Part shown: one piece after another, positions 54,108-63,435 of the stretch
Layout: every line of letters starts with the position of its first letter
Position numbering within the stretch: the stretch's first letter is position 1
From: Aquamicrobium defluvii
GTDB lineage: Bacteria > Pseudomonadota > Alphaproteobacteria > Rhizobiales > Rhizobiaceae
DNA: 64,000 nucleotides
NCBI RefSeq assembly: GCF_004363725.1
Contig: NZ_SNZF01000010.1
Span: forward strand, 80,251-144,250
Reading direction: 5' to 3'
Made by a program: the position numbers and the translations under genes
The notes under the pieces: model-generated
Database searches by the model: none
Told to the model about the DNA's origin: nothing
Seen by the model: the letters and a program-made list of their open reading frames with translations, nothing else

Positions 54108-55492
54108 TGTGGATCAATCGCTCCTTTGATGGCGCGCATGAGTTCAAGTTCGAGTGGGGCCCTGTGGTTCTTCAGAGATTCGACGCGTAATTGGCCGATT
54201 CCATGCTCTGCGCTGAATGTGCCGCCAGCGCCAATGACATTTTCCTCGATGAAAGCGGTCACGCGCCTAGCTTGAGCCAAGAAGTCGCCAAAAGCTACCT
54301 CTGCGGGCGGCATGACGTTGACGTGGAGATTGCCGTCGCCGAGATGGCCGAAAATATTGAGGCGCGCGCCGGGCGCCACTTCCGGCAATCCCCGCTCAAT
54401 TGCGGCGATCGTCTGCGGAATTCCGGCCACCGGCACGGCGACGTCGTGCTTCACCGCGCCCCCTGCGGCGCGTTCGCCTTCAGAAAGGGCTTCGCGCAGT
54501 TGCCAAAGCGCCAGGCGCTGCGATTCGCTCTGCGCAACGATGACGTCACGTACTATGCCGTTTTCATGCAGCCGCATCAGGAGCGGCTCCAATCGTGCCG
54601 GCAGGTCCGCGGCGGTGTCCAGTGATGACATCTCCATGAGGACATAGGCGGGATGGCTTTCCTGGAATGGAGGACGGCTCGCCGGTAAATGATGATGCAC
54701 CAGATCAAGGCCGGCCTGGGTCAGATATTCACATGAGGTCAGATCGCTGCCGCAAGCTTGCTGTGTCTCCAGGAAAACACGCAAGGCGTTGTGTGCGGAA
54801 TCGCAGGCGACCAGCACGGTCAGCGCCTTTTTTGGGCGTGGAAATATGCGCAGAGCGGCCGCCGTGATGATGCCCAATATGCCCTCGGAGCCGATGAACA
54901 CCTGCTTCAGGTCTATCCCGGTATTATCCTTGCGAAGGCTGCGCATGCCATTCCAGATCCTGCCGTCAGGCAACACGACCTCCAGGCCCAGAACCAGATT
55001 GCGCATCGAGCCATAGGAGAGAACCTGGATTCCGCCCGCGTTGGTGGCGATGGCTCCGCCGATCTGGCAGGAGCCTTCCGCCGCCAGGCTGAGCGGCAGC
55101 AGGCGGTCAAACCGCGCCGCTTCTTCCTGTGCGGCTTGCAGTATGACGCCGGCTTCGATCTCCATCGTATTGTTGACCGGGCTGACGCTGCGAATTTTAT
55201 TCATGCGCCGCAGGGAAAGAACGACCTGCGGCAGGTTTCCGACTGGGACCGCGCCGGCAGCGAGCCCTGTATTGCCGCCCTGGGGCACCACGGCGATGTC
55301 GTGGCTGGCGCACAGCGTCATCATGGCGGAAACCTCGGCGACGGACCCCGGCAGGAGGACCGCCACCGAGGGATTGTCCACGATGCCGCGCCAGTCGGCC
55401 TCATAGGCTCTCTGGGCCTCGTCTTCCAGCAGGTAGGCTGACGAAGGCACAGCTTCCCTGAGCGCCGACTTGAATTGCAATACCTGGTTCAT
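54065..55492 (-). CDS. FAD-linked oxidase, GlcD/D-2-hydroxyacid dehydrogenase type
   Basis: A 475-residue flavoprotein with the FAD_binding_4 domain (PQGGNTGLAAGAVPVGNLPQVVLSLRRMNKI, EAGVILQAAQEEAARFDRLLPLSLAAEGSCQIGGAIATNAGG at about residues 75-150) and the FAD-oxidase C-terminal domain with VFGHLGDGNLHVNV-type motif (here IFGHLGDGNLHVNVMPP) and EHGIGQLRVESLK. Relatives oxidise D-lactate, glycolate or D-2-hydroxyglutarate. The ATG at 55492 opens the family-typical N-terminus; an earlier start at 55540 is possible. It faces the IolD-like operon across about 150 bp, so it may oxidise an end product of that pathway. Confidence 0.88.
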   Translation of the reverse strand: MNQVLQFKSALREAVPSSAYLLEDEAQRAYEADWRGIVDNPSVAVLLPGSVAEVSAMMTLCASHDIAVVPQGGNTGLAAGAVPVGNLPQVVLSLRRMNKIRSVSPVNNTMEIEAGVILQAAQEEAARFDRLLPLSLAAEGSCQIGGAIATNAGGIQVLSYGSMRNLVLGLEVVLPDGRIWNGMRSLRKDNTGIDLKQVFIGSEGILGIITAAALRIFPRPKKALTVLVACDSAHNALRVFLETQQACGSDLTSCEYLTQAGLDLVHHHLPASRPPFQESHPAYVLMEMSSLDTAADLPARLEPLLMRLHENGIVRDVIVAQSESQRLALWQLREALSEGERAAGGAVKHDVAVPVAGIPQTIAAIERGLPEVAPGARLNIFGHLGDGNLHVNVMPPAEVAFGDFLAQARRVTAFIEENVIGAGGTFSAEHGIGQLRVESLKNHRAPLELELMRAIKGAIDPQWMMNPGKVLNQCN

Positions 55493-55569
55493 TCCTGGCG
55501 CCTCTCCCCGCCGTGTTCCGGCGAATTTCGCGACTCTCAAAGTTGTATGATGAATTATATATCCTTAGC

Positions 55570-55599
55570 TTGACAAGATGAGAAGTCTCTACCTAAACT
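55570..55599 (+). promoter_or_regulatory. Promoter of the IolD-like operon
   Basis: TTGACA (55570-55575) and TAAACT (55594-55599) are 18 bp apart, 42 bp before the chosen start of the IolD-like gene. Immediately upstream the AT-rich stretch 55544-55562 (TTGTATGATGAATTATATA) may be the GntR-type operator region shared with the divergent oxidase. Confidence 0.5.
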
Positions 55600-55641
55600 C
55601 ACCCCAGGTTTCGGTTGCAGATAGCGAATGGGGAGGGGCGA

Positions 55642-57513
55642 ATGGGCCGCAAAATCCGATTGACCGTAGGGCAGGCCATCGCCAAATTTCTGGCGGCGCA
55701 ATGGACCGAGCGCGACGGTGTCGAGCAGCGCCTGATCGGTGGCGCCTGCGGTATTTTTGGTCATGGAAACCTGTCCGGTATCGGCCAGGGTCTGGCCGAA
55801 TGCGGCGGCGACATCCCCTTCTTCCAGCCCTTCCACGAGCAGAGCATGGTGCATATGGCGGTCGCCTACGCGCGGGTGAAGCGCCGGCTGTCCACCTATG
55901 TCTGCACGGCCTCGATCGGGCCCGGTACGGCCAATATGTATACTGGCGCCGCCGGCGCGACTGTGCAGCGTGTTCCTGTTCTGCTTCTCGCTTCGGACCA
56001 CTACGCCACCCGGCGACAGGGTGTCGTCCTCCAGCAGCTGGAGAGCGCCAATTATGATCTGTCCGTATCGGACGGGCTGCGCGCCGTCAGCGTCTTCTAT
56101 GATAAGATCGTCCGGCCCGAGCAGTTGCTGCCGTCCTTGATGGAGGCGACGCGCGTGCTCACCAGTCCATCGGAGGCCGGCGCCGTAACGCTGTCGATCT
56201 GCCAGGACACGCAGGGCGAGGCCGGTGACTTTCCAGAGGAGCTTTTCGAGAAGCGCGTATGGCGTGTCGAGCGTCGGCCCGCAGATGTCGCTCAGGTGGG
56301 GCGCGTGGCGGAAATGCTGGCGCAGGCGCGCCGTCCCATCATCATCAGCGGTGGTGGCGTCTATTATTCGGAGGCTGAGCAGGAGCTTCTGGCGTTCGCC
56401 GAGCGTTTTGGCGTTCCGGTGGTGGAGACCGTCGCTGGGCGCAGCACGATGCCCGGCGAGTCCGAATACGCCATGGGCGCCGTTGGCATCGCCGGCAATC
56501 TCGCCGCGAATGAGCTCGCTTCCCAGGCCGATCTCGTTCTGGCGGTGGGGACGCGCCTGACCGACGTCGTGACCTGCTCGCAAACGCTCTTCCGGGATCC
56601 GGATGTGCGTTTCGCCAGCATCAACATCACCGGCCGCGATTCCGCCAAGCTCGGCAGCGAGCCGATCCTTGCCGATGCGCGCCTCGGCCTGAGCGCGCTC
56701 GCGGAGGCCGCCGGCGCCATGGGTGTGAGCGCTTCCGGCGAATGGCTGGGCGAGATGAAGCGCGCTGCCGCCGACTGGCGGTCGCTGGCCGAGCCTACCC
56801 TGGTGGCCGAGGCGGGCAAGCCGATGAACCAGGCGCAGGCTCTGGCGATCGTCAATGAGGCGACGCGAGAGCAGTCTTATGTCGTGGCCGCCGCCGGTAG
56901 CCTACCGGGAGACGTCGCCAAGTTGTGGGACACGCGTGGTTCCAGGCGCACCCATCTGGAATTCGGCTTCTCCTGCATGACCTATGAAATACCGGCCGGC
57001 ATCGGGTTGGCGCTGGGTGGCGAGAAGAACGTCTATGTCGTCATCGGCGACGGCACCTACCTGATGAATCCAAGCGATCTGCTGGTGGCGGCGCGCGAAC
57101 GCATCAAGCTGACCGTGTGCGTGTTCGTCAATCACGGATATCAGATCATCCGCGATCTTCAGGTTCTGACAACCGGTGACAGTTTTTCGACGGAGTTCCG
57201 GGGGCGGGACAATTCGAACAGCTATAACGGCGCCTATCTTGATATCGACATCGCGCAGAATGCGGCCAGTCTTGGCGCCAGGGTCCATCGCGCGGCCGCG
57301 CCCGAGGAGCTGAAGGCGGCGCTTGCCGCCGCCGACGCCGCGCCAGGACTCAATGTAGTCGTCATCGAGGTCGATCCGCACAAGATGTCGGTCGGCACCA
57401 AGCACAGCTTCTGGGACATCGCGCCGCCCGAAGTATCCGCAAGCGCGTCCACGCAGCAGTTGCGCGCAAATTATGAAAAGCGCCGGGATGAACTCCAGCG
57501 CCACTATCTTTGA
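55642..57513 (+). CDS. iolD: IolD-like TPP-dependent hydrolase (trihydroxycyclohexane-1,2-dione hydrolase family)
   Basis: A 623-residue thiamine diphosphate enzyme closely following the IolD pattern: RLTVGQAIAKFLAAQWTERDG, the GACGIFGHGNLSGIGQGL and FHEQSMVHMAVAYAR catalytic segment, TASIGPGTANMYTGAAGATVQRVPVLLLASD, and the TPP-Mg motif IGDGTYLMNPSDLLVAARERIKLTVCVFVN (GDG about residue 470). It opens a cyclohexane-1,2-dione ring in inositol catabolism. The ATG at 55642 follows GGGGAGGGG. Downstream genes encode an aminotransferase, IolE-like and IolG-like proteins, so a variant substrate is likely. Iol B, C and J homologues are not in the window. Confidence 0.88.
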   Translation: MGRKIRLTVGQAIAKFLAAQWTERDGVEQRLIGGACGIFGHGNLSGIGQGLAECGGDIPFFQPFHEQSMVHMAVAYARVKRRLSTYVCTASIGPGTANMYTGAAGATVQRVPVLLLASDHYATRRQGVVLQQLESANYDLSVSDGLRAVSVFYDKIVRPEQLLPSLMEATRVLTSPSEAGAVTLSICQDTQGEAGDFPEELFEKRVWRVERRPADVAQVGRVAEMLAQARRPIIISGGGVYYSEAEQELLAFAERFGVPVVETVAGRSTMPGESEYAMGAVGIAGNLAANELASQADLVLAVGTRLTDVVTCSQTLFRDPDVRFASINITGRDSAKLGSEPILADARLGLSALAEAAGAMGVSASGEWLGEMKRAAADWRSLAEPTLVAEAGKPMNQAQALAIVNEATREQSYVVAAAGSLPGDVAKLWDTRGSRRTHLEFGFSCMTYEIPAGIGLALGGEKNVYVVIGDGTYLMNPSDLLVAARERIKLTVCVFVNHGYQIIRDLQVLTTGDSFSTEFRGRDNSNSYNGAYLDIDIAQNAASLGARVHRAAAPEELKAALAAADAAPGLNVVVIEVDPHKMSVGTKHSFWDIAPPEVSASASTQQLRANYEKRRDELQRHYL

Positions 57514-57539
57514 CACTCCCAGATCATTCGAGAGTTGCC

Positions 57540-58880
57540 ATGCAAGACAATGTCGAAAACCCGGTCCTGAATTCCCCGACCGTCAGTTCCGTAATCAAGC
57601 CAATGGGCCACTATCCGCTGCCGATCGTGCGCGGCGAGGGGGTCCGTTTCTGGGACGATGAGGGAACCGAGTATCTGGACGCCGTTTCCGGCGAATGGGT
57701 GGTCAATCTCGGTTACCGTCACCCCAGGGTTATCGCGGCGATCAAGGAGCAACTCGACAAGATCGAGTATGTTACGCCGGTGTTCGAAAATGAGCAGCGT
57801 ACCAAGCTGGCGGAAAAGGTGCTTTCACACGCGCCCAAGAACATGCGTAGCGTTCTGTTCGCGCTCAGCGGCGCCGACGCTGTCGAAGGCGCCATGCATC
57901 TGGCCATGCGCGCCACCGGAGGCACTGAATTCGTTTCGCTCTATGGCGCTTTTCATGGCACCACATTCAGCACCCTGGCGCTCAGCTATTCCTATCCCAA
58001 GATGCTGGAAGGCTCCAAGGAAGGGCTTGACCGCTATCTGACGCGGCAGACCCGGGTGCCAAACTACAACTGTTATCGCTGTCCGTTCGACCTGAAGCCG
58101 GGTTCATGCGACCTGATGTGCGCTCGCTTCATGGAGACCGCCATCAAGCACCAGCCCGACGCCAAGGTGGCCGGCGTCATCATCGAGCTCTTCCAGTCCA
58201 ATGGTGGCATGTTGCCCATGCCGGAAGGCTATATCGAGACCGTGCGCGATATCTGTACGCGCAACGGCGTCGCACTCATCGCTGACGAGGTCCAGACGGC
58301 GTTCGGCCGCTGCGGGGACTTCTTCGCTTCCAACGTCGTCGGCATCGAGCCGGACCTCATTGTCATGGGCAAGGCATTCGGTGCGGGGCAGCCGCTTTCG
58401 GGCGTCGTCGCCGGTGAAGGGTTCACGTCGCTGCGTGGCTGGGAAGCTGGGTTTACGCTCATGTCCACTCCTGCCGTCTGCGCCGGCAGCATCGCCATGA
58501 TGGAAGTCATGGAGGAGGAAGATCTCGGCAACCATTCGCGGGTATTGGGCGCGCATTTCATGGAGCGCCTGAATGAGATGAAGGAGCGCTACTCCATCAT
58601 CGGCGATGTGCGGGGCCTGGGACTGATGATCGGCGTGGAACTGGTGAAGGATCGCGAAACGAAGGAGCCGGCTGATGAGCTGACCGGCTTCGTATGGCGA
58701 GATGCGCTCCAGGAACAGCGCCTGCTTCTGGGCAAGACCGGCCCGGTATTCGGCGATTTCGGCAACGTCATCAAATTCAAGCCGGCCGTCAACACGACCA
58801 TGGTGGAAGCCGATGAAATGCTCGATCGCTTCGAGCGTTCTCTTGCCGCCGGTCAGGCCTACCACGACAGGCAGAACTGA
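57540..58880 (+). CDS. Class III aminotransferase (PLP-dependent)
   Basis: A 446-residue omega-type aminotransferase. PLP Lys278 lies in LIVMGKAFGAGQPLSGVV, preceded by IADEVQTAFGRCGDFFA (Asp for the pyridine nitrogen) and LSGADAVEGAMHLAMRATG; a cysteine-rich insert YNCYRCPFDLKPGSCDLMC resembles the alanine-glyoxylate/AGXT2-like group. Within an inositol-type operon it would remove the amino group from an aminocyclitol or amino-sugar derivative, or transfer it to a 2-oxoacid. It lies 26 nt after iolD and its stop overlaps the next start (TGATG). Confidence 0.89.
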   Translation: MQDNVENPVLNSPTVSSVIKPMGHYPLPIVRGEGVRFWDDEGTEYLDAVSGEWVVNLGYRHPRVIAAIKEQLDKIEYVTPVFENEQRTKLAEKVLSHAPKNMRSVLFALSGADAVEGAMHLAMRATGGTEFVSLYGAFHGTTFSTLALSYSYPKMLEGSKEGLDRYLTRQTRVPNYNCYRCPFDLKPGSCDLMCARFMETAIKHQPDAKVAGVIIELFQSNGGMLPMPEGYIETVRDICTRNGVALIADEVQTAFGRCGDFFASNVVGIEPDLIVMGKAFGAGQPLSGVVAGEGFTSLRGWEAGFTLMSTPAVCAGSIAMMEVMEEEDLGNHSRVLGAHFMERLNEMKERYSIIGDVRGLGLMIGVELVKDRETKEPADELTGFVWRDALQEQRLLLGKTGPVFGDFGNVIKFKPAVNTTMVEADEMLDRFERSLAAGQAYHDRQN

Positions 58881-59782
58881 TGGCGACGAATGCATCGCCT
58901 TTCGCGCGCTGGGGCTTCCTGGCGGCGCTCGATTACGAGGTATGGCCCGCTGAAAAGGTGGCCGACACGCTGGCGGCCCAGGGCTACGGCGCGGTCGAGT
59001 GGACGCTCGCCCATTTCGATCCGCGCCGCATGAGCGCTGGCGAGCTCGATTCCGTGATCTCCATGAGCCGGACCAGAGGGTTGGAAGTTTCCGAGATTGC
59101 GGTGCAGCAGGACCTCGTGTGCGCTGATCCGGACGAACTCACCGCCCGCGTCGACCTGACTGTGGCGACGGCACGCGCGGCGTCAGCGTCGGGGGTGGAT
59201 CTGGTCAATGTGCTGACCGGTCCGAACCGCTGGGAAGACAGCCATGTCGATGTTGGCGCCGGCATGGCGGAAGGGCGGGCATGGTCGCTGATGCTCGATG
59301 CTTATGAGCGCATGCTCGACGGTCTGGCGCAGGTGGGGGCCAAGGCGGCGCTCGAACCCTGCTGGGGCGGGCTCGCCCATGATTTCCACAGCACCGGCGT
59401 CATGCTGCGTCGCTTCGGCAAGCATCCTGCCTTCGCCATAAATTTTGATCCCAGCCATTTTGCTCTGGCGCGGGATGATCTCGCCTTCGTGATCGCGGAA
59501 CTCGCGCCCTACATTCGCCACGTCCATATCAAGGACGTGGCCGGCCGGCCGGGACTGGAGGGACGCGACTTCATCTTCCCGCTTATCGGCGAGGGGCTGG
59601 TCGCGTGGGATGAGGTTTTCCAGGCGCTCGACGCGGCTGGTTTCCGTGGCTTCATGTCGGTGGAATTCGAATCCTACCGCTATTACCGAAATATCCTGAA
59701 ATCAGATCCGGCGAAGGCATCGGAATTGTCGATGGAGCAGCTGCGCGCGCTTGAGGATTTGTTGCCGGAAGGGTTGAAGTGA
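58880..59782 (+). CDS. Sugar phosphate isomerase/epimerase family protein (IolE/MocC-like TIM barrel)
   Basis: A 300-residue xylose-isomerase-like TIM barrel. Metal-ligand residues sit in ALEPCWGG (Glu), INFDPSHF (Asp), RHVHIKDV (His) and MSVEFE (Glu), the AP_endonuc_2 pattern of IolE, MocC and related dehydratases or isomerases. In an inositol pathway IolE dehydrates 2-keto-myo-inositol to the dione that IolD opens; this protein is the obvious candidate for the equivalent step here. Start and stop overlap neighbours by 1 nt (TGATG), showing tight coupling. Sequence divergence from IolE cannot be measured without a search. Confidence 0.84.
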   Translation: MATNASPFARWGFLAALDYEVWPAEKVADTLAAQGYGAVEWTLAHFDPRRMSAGELDSVISMSRTRGLEVSEIAVQQDLVCADPDELTARVDLTVATARAASASGVDLVNVLTGPNRWEDSHVDVGAGMAEGRAWSLMLDAYERMLDGLAQVGAKAALEPCWGGLAHDFHSTGVMLRRFGKHPAFAINFDPSHFALARDDLAFVIAELAPYIRHVHIKDVAGRPGLEGRDFIFPLIGEGLVAWDEVFQALDAAGFRGFMSVEFESYRYYRNILKSDPAKASELSMEQLRALEDLLPEGLK

Positions 59783-60792
59783 TGAGTGAGGAGCTGAAGG
59801 TCGGCGTCATCGGGTTGGGTGAGGTCGGACGACACCAGGTCAATGGCGTGCTTGCGGCAGCGGGAGCCAGGCTCTTTGCCGTAGCCGACTTCAATGCCGA
59901 ACTGGTGGAAGCGACGGTCAAGACGACCGCCGCCCGCGGCTATGCGTCCGCCGAAGAGCTGATCGGCGACAGCGACGTGGAAGCCGTGGTGGTGTGTGTC
60001 CCGCATAAATTCCACGCCGATCTGTGCCGGCGCGCTCTGGCGGCGGGAAAGCATGTGTTCGTGGAAAAGCCGGTCACCGTGACGGCGGTTCAATGCGACG
60101 AGCTGATCGCGCTGTCGCGGGAGAAAGGAAAAATTTTCGGCGCCAGCCACAATCAGCTGTTTTATCCGCCGCATCGCTGGCTTCGCACCGCGATCGACGA
60201 AGGGCGGATCGCCCGTCCGACGCTGCTTAGGCTGCGTCTGGCCATCGGCGGCAAGCTTGGCGGCTGGCGGGCCGACCCGGACCTGACCGGTGGCGGCCTA
60301 CTGTTTGACGCCGGCTTCCATCGTTTCTACGTGGCGCGCTTCCTGATGGGCGAAGTCTCGGCCGTCAGCGCCTCTCTCGACACTCTGCGCCCCCGCGAGG
60401 TGGGTGAGGATGTGGGCATCGTCACGCTTGAATTCCGGGACGGCGGCCGGGCCGTTATCGAGGCTGGGTATCACGCGCCCAAGGGCGTGTTCGACGACCA
60501 GATCGAGGCGGTTTCGGCCGACGCGCTGATCCGCATTCCCGGCCTGGAAGCTCATTTTGAGAAATTCTCGGTCGAGCCCCAGCTCAAACAATGGCAGGAC
60601 GGGGCATGGAGCGAAGTCGAGGTCGAGACCATAGAATGGCCGGAGACGGTCGGACGCGCCGTCGGCAATTTTATCGACGCGGTTCGGGGTAAGGCCGATC
60701 TGGCGGCGGACGGGCAGGAGGCTCGTCGCATCGTGGAGATCGTGGAGGCAGCCTATCGATCGGCGATCGAGGGCCGGCGTATCGAAGTGTGA
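59782..60792 (+). CDS. Gfo/Idh/MocA family oxidoreductase (IolG/MocA-like)
   Basis: A 336-residue NAD(P)-dependent dehydrogenase: Rossmann motif VIGLGEVGRHQVNGVLAAAGARLFAVADFN, the family EKP box VEKPVTVTAVQCDELI, and a GFO_IDH_MocA C-terminal substrate domain (GGGLLFDAGFHRFYVARFLMGEV with the His-type catalytic region). It would oxidise an inositol or aminocyclitol at a ring carbon to a ketone for the IolE-like enzyme. The ATG at 59782 overlaps the previous stop; GTG at 59779 is in frame but less likely. The binding-protein gene follows after 35 bp. Confidence 0.87.
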   Translation: MSEELKVGVIGLGEVGRHQVNGVLAAAGARLFAVADFNAELVEATVKTTAARGYASAEELIGDSDVEAVVVCVPHKFHADLCRRALAAGKHVFVEKPVTVTAVQCDELIALSREKGKIFGASHNQLFYPPHRWLRTAIDEGRIARPTLLRLRLAIGGKLGGWRADPDLTGGGLLFDAGFHRFYVARFLMGEVSAVSASLDTLRPREVGEDVGIVTLEFRDGGRAVIEAGYHAPKGVFDDQIEAVSADALIRIPGLEAHFEKFSVEPQLKQWQDGAWSEVEVETIEWPETVGRAVGNFIDAVRGKADLAADGQEARRIVEIVEAAYRSAIEGRRIEV

Positions 60793-60827
60793 AGTGATCC
60801 GAAAAAAAGGGGAACAGGGAGAAGACG

Positions 60828-61865
60828 ATGCGAATTCTGATTGCAATCGCGACATTTGCGCTGGGCGCTCTGACGGCGATGACGGCAGCGGCGCAGGACC
60901 GAGTCAAGATCGGCATGCCGATGACGACGATGAATGACGCGTTCTGGGTCGACTATGTCGACTTCGCCAAGAGCGCGGCCGAAGCTTATGGCTATGAACT
61001 GGTGGTGACGGACGCGCAGTCGCGTGAGGACAAGCAATTGTCCGACATTGAGTCTCTCATCAATGCCGGGGTCAAGGGTGTTATCCTCACCCCGCTCAGC
61101 GAGCCGCTGGGTATCCAGGCTATCGAGCTTCTCGACAAGGCCGGTGTGCCGGTCGTGGTAACCGACACCTATCCGGGTATCGAGGTGGGCGCGGTGCCCA
61201 ACTATCTCGCCTTCATCAAGCTGGACGACGAGACGGCTGGCTACAATGTCGGCAAGCATTTGATCGAGAATGATGGCGTCAAGAAGATCGTGGGCATTGG
61301 CGGCGTTCCCGGCATCTCCACATCGGAAGCCCGTAACGACGGGTTGAAGAAGGCTGTCGCCGAACATGAGGGCGTGCAACTCCTCGATCTGCAGTACACA
61401 GACTGGACGTTGGCCAGAGGCCAGACGGTGATGGAGGACTTCCTGACCCGCTTCGACGATATCGAAGGCGTCTGGGGGGCGGGCTCCGATCCGTTGCTGG
61501 GCGCCGTGGTGGCCATGGAGAATTCCGGCCGTGCCGACAAGATCCGGCTGGCGGGAATCGACATCACCGAAGCCGCGCTCGACGCACTTGCCGACGGCAA
61601 CCTATCCATGCTTGCGGGCGGTCACTGGGTCATGGGCGGCTACGGCATCACCATCATCCATGACTATCTCAATGGTCATAAGACCGATGAGCCAGTCTAT
61701 GAGATGAGCCTTTACTATCTGACGAAGGACGGCATCGATGATTATCGCGCCAAGATCATAGAACCGCTTTCGGCCGGACAGTCGCTCGTTGACTGGCAGG
61801 CCATCAGCAAGACAACCGATCCTTCGGTCAACCACGCCGATGTTTTCCAGGTCATAAAGCCCTGA
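60828..61865 (+). CDS. Sugar-type ABC transporter substrate-binding protein (MocB/RbsB-like)
   Basis: A 345-residue periplasmic protein. The N-terminus is a signal peptide (RILIAIATFALGALTAMTAAAQ, cleavage after AAA), then a Peripla_BP_4 domain: IGMPMTTMNDAFWVDYVDFAKSAAEAYGYELVVTDAQSRED, followed by SDIESLINAGVKGVILTPLSEP, VPVVVTDTYPG and GADSL-like GAGSDPLLGAVVAMENSG. Family members bind ribose, galactose, autoinducer-2 or inositol. With the ATPase and permease next to it, it forms a high-affinity importer for the compound broken down by the IolD-like operon. An AGGGAG site precedes the ATG. Confidence 0.9.
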   Translation: MRILIAIATFALGALTAMTAAAQDRVKIGMPMTTMNDAFWVDYVDFAKSAAEAYGYELVVTDAQSREDKQLSDIESLINAGVKGVILTPLSEPLGIQAIELLDKAGVPVVVTDTYPGIEVGAVPNYLAFIKLDDETAGYNVGKHLIENDGVKKIVGIGGVPGISTSEARNDGLKKAVAEHEGVQLLDLQYTDWTLARGQTVMEDFLTRFDDIEGVWGAGSDPLLGAVVAMENSGRADKIRLAGIDITEAALDALADGNLSMLAGGHWVMGGYGITIIHDYLNGHKTDEPVYEMSLYYLTKDGIDDYRAKIIEPLSAGQSLVDWQAISKTTDPSVNHADVFQVIKP

Positions 61866-61884
61866 TCGACGGGAGCGTACGCCT

Positions 61885-63423
61885 ATGACAGCCGACGCCG
61901 CCACCCTGGCGAAACCCGCGCCCGAACCACGGGGGTCCTTCGGAAAAGTACTGCTGAAAGCCGAGGGGTTGCAAAAACGATATGGTGCGATCCATGCGGT
62001 GCGCGGCGTTGGCATCACGGTGCGTGCAGGAGAAGCCCTCGCTCTTTGTGGAGAAAATGGCGCAGGAAAATCGACGATTTTCAAGATATTGGCCGGCGAG
62101 GTGGCTCCGGACGCAGGCCGCATCACGCTCGAAGATGTCCCGTTTCATCCGGATTCGGCGGCTGCCGCCGTCAAGGCCGGCGTCTCCATGGTCTATCAGG
62201 AGTTCAATATCCTGCCCAACGCCTCCGTGGCCGAGAACGTCTATCTCGGCCGCATGGAAAGGTTTTGCAGGGCGGGCATCATCAAATGGCCTGAGCTTTA
62301 CGCCGCAGCGGCCGAATTGCTCGGCCGGCTCGGCATCAGGGTAAATCCGCGCGCGGAGATGCGCAGCCTGTCGCCTTCGGCGCAGAAAATGGTGGAACTG
62401 GCGCGTGCGCTTTCGACACGGCCGCGCGTGCTTCTCCTTGATGAGATCACCGCCTCGCTCGATCATGACGACGCAGAGATCCTGCACCGCCTGATGGACG
62501 AATTGCGGGCCGAAGGAGCGGGCATCCTTTATGTCTCGCATCGGCTTCAGGAAATATTCAACAACTGCACCACCGTAGAGGTGATGAAGGACGGCGCCCA
62601 TGTGACGACGCTGCCGGTCGGCGAACTGGATGAGGATCGTCTGTCGGCGCTGATGGTCGGTCGTGAGATCGGCGCATGGCAACGCGGCGACCGCGACGAG
62701 ACGGCGCCAGTTATGCTGGAACTGGTCAACCTCAGCGGGCGGGGCTTCGACGATGTTTCGTTCAAGGTGCGGCAGGGAGAGGTCGTCACTCTGGCTGGCC
62801 TGGCGGGATCTGGCGCCGATGAGATACTTGAGACGGTTTTCGGTGTGCAGCCGGTCAAGAGTGGCGAAATCCAGCTCGGTTCGGCGCCATATCGCGGTCG
62901 TTCCATCGTTGATGCCATGAATGCCGGCATCGCCATGGTTCCCAAGGAGCGCGCGGTGGAAGGACTGATCGATCCCGCCGATATACGCTTCAACGTTGGG
63001 CTGTCGGTGCTGAAACGAAATGGCTGGGGGCCGTTCGTGAACGGCGGCGCGGAAGCGCGGGCCGCCCGGGATGGCATGGAACTGTTCCGGATCAAGGCGC
63101 GAAGTGCGGCGACCGCCGTGCGCGCGCTCAGCGGGGGCAACAAGCAGAAAGTTCTGCTGGCCAAGTGGTTCGTCACCGACCCGAAGCTGATGTTGCTCAA
63201 CAATCCCACCCGCGGCGTGGATGTCGGAGTCAAATTCGAGATTTACGAACTTTTGCAAAAGCTTCGGGGGGAGCGAAACCTTGCTGTTCTCATGGCATCG
63301 GAGGACATGGCCGAGGTAATCCGCCTCAGTGACGTTGTCGTCACAATCCGCCATGGCCAGGTCTCGGGCGTGTTCGAGGGCGAGGCCATCACCGAGACGA
63401 ACCTTATCAACGCTATGCTATAG
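61885..63423 (+). CDS. Sugar ABC transporter ATP-binding protein (RbsA/MglA type, duplicated domains)
   Basis: A 512-residue ATPase with two fused nucleotide-binding domains. The first has Walker A CGENGAGKSTIFKIL, a weak signature LSPSAQKMVELARALS and Walker B LLLDEITASLDHDDAE. The second has the degenerate Walker A GLAGSGADEI and an intact signature LSGGNKQKVLLAKW, with NNPTRGVDVGVK. This asymmetry is normal for RbsA-type proteins. It sits 19 bp after the binding protein and 12 bp before the permease. Confidence 0.91.
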   Translation: MTADAATLAKPAPEPRGSFGKVLLKAEGLQKRYGAIHAVRGVGITVRAGEALALCGENGAGKSTIFKILAGEVAPDAGRITLEDVPFHPDSAAAAVKAGVSMVYQEFNILPNASVAENVYLGRMERFCRAGIIKWPELYAAAAELLGRLGIRVNPRAEMRSLSPSAQKMVELARALSTRPRVLLLDEITASLDHDDAEILHRLMDELRAEGAGILYVSHRLQEIFNNCTTVEVMKDGAHVTTLPVGELDEDRLSALMVGREIGAWQRGDRDETAPVMLELVNLSGRGFDDVSFKVRQGEVVTLAGLAGSGADEILETVFGVQPVKSGEIQLGSAPYRGRSIVDAMNAGIAMVPKERAVEGLIDPADIRFNVGLSVLKRNGWGPFVNGGAEARAARDGMELFRIKARSAATAVRALSGGNKQKVLLAKWFVTDPKLMLLNNPTRGVDVGVKFEIYELLQKLRGERNLAVLMASEDMAEVIRLSDVVVTIRHGQVSGVFEGEAITETNLINAML

Positions 63424-63435
63424 AAGCTGGATTCC

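Noticed and set aside
55642..57513. Plain myo-inositol catabolism as the function of the IolD-like operon
   Set aside because: IolB, IolC and IolJ homologues are absent and an aminotransferase is embedded, so a straight inositol call is not supported within this window; genes elsewhere could change this.
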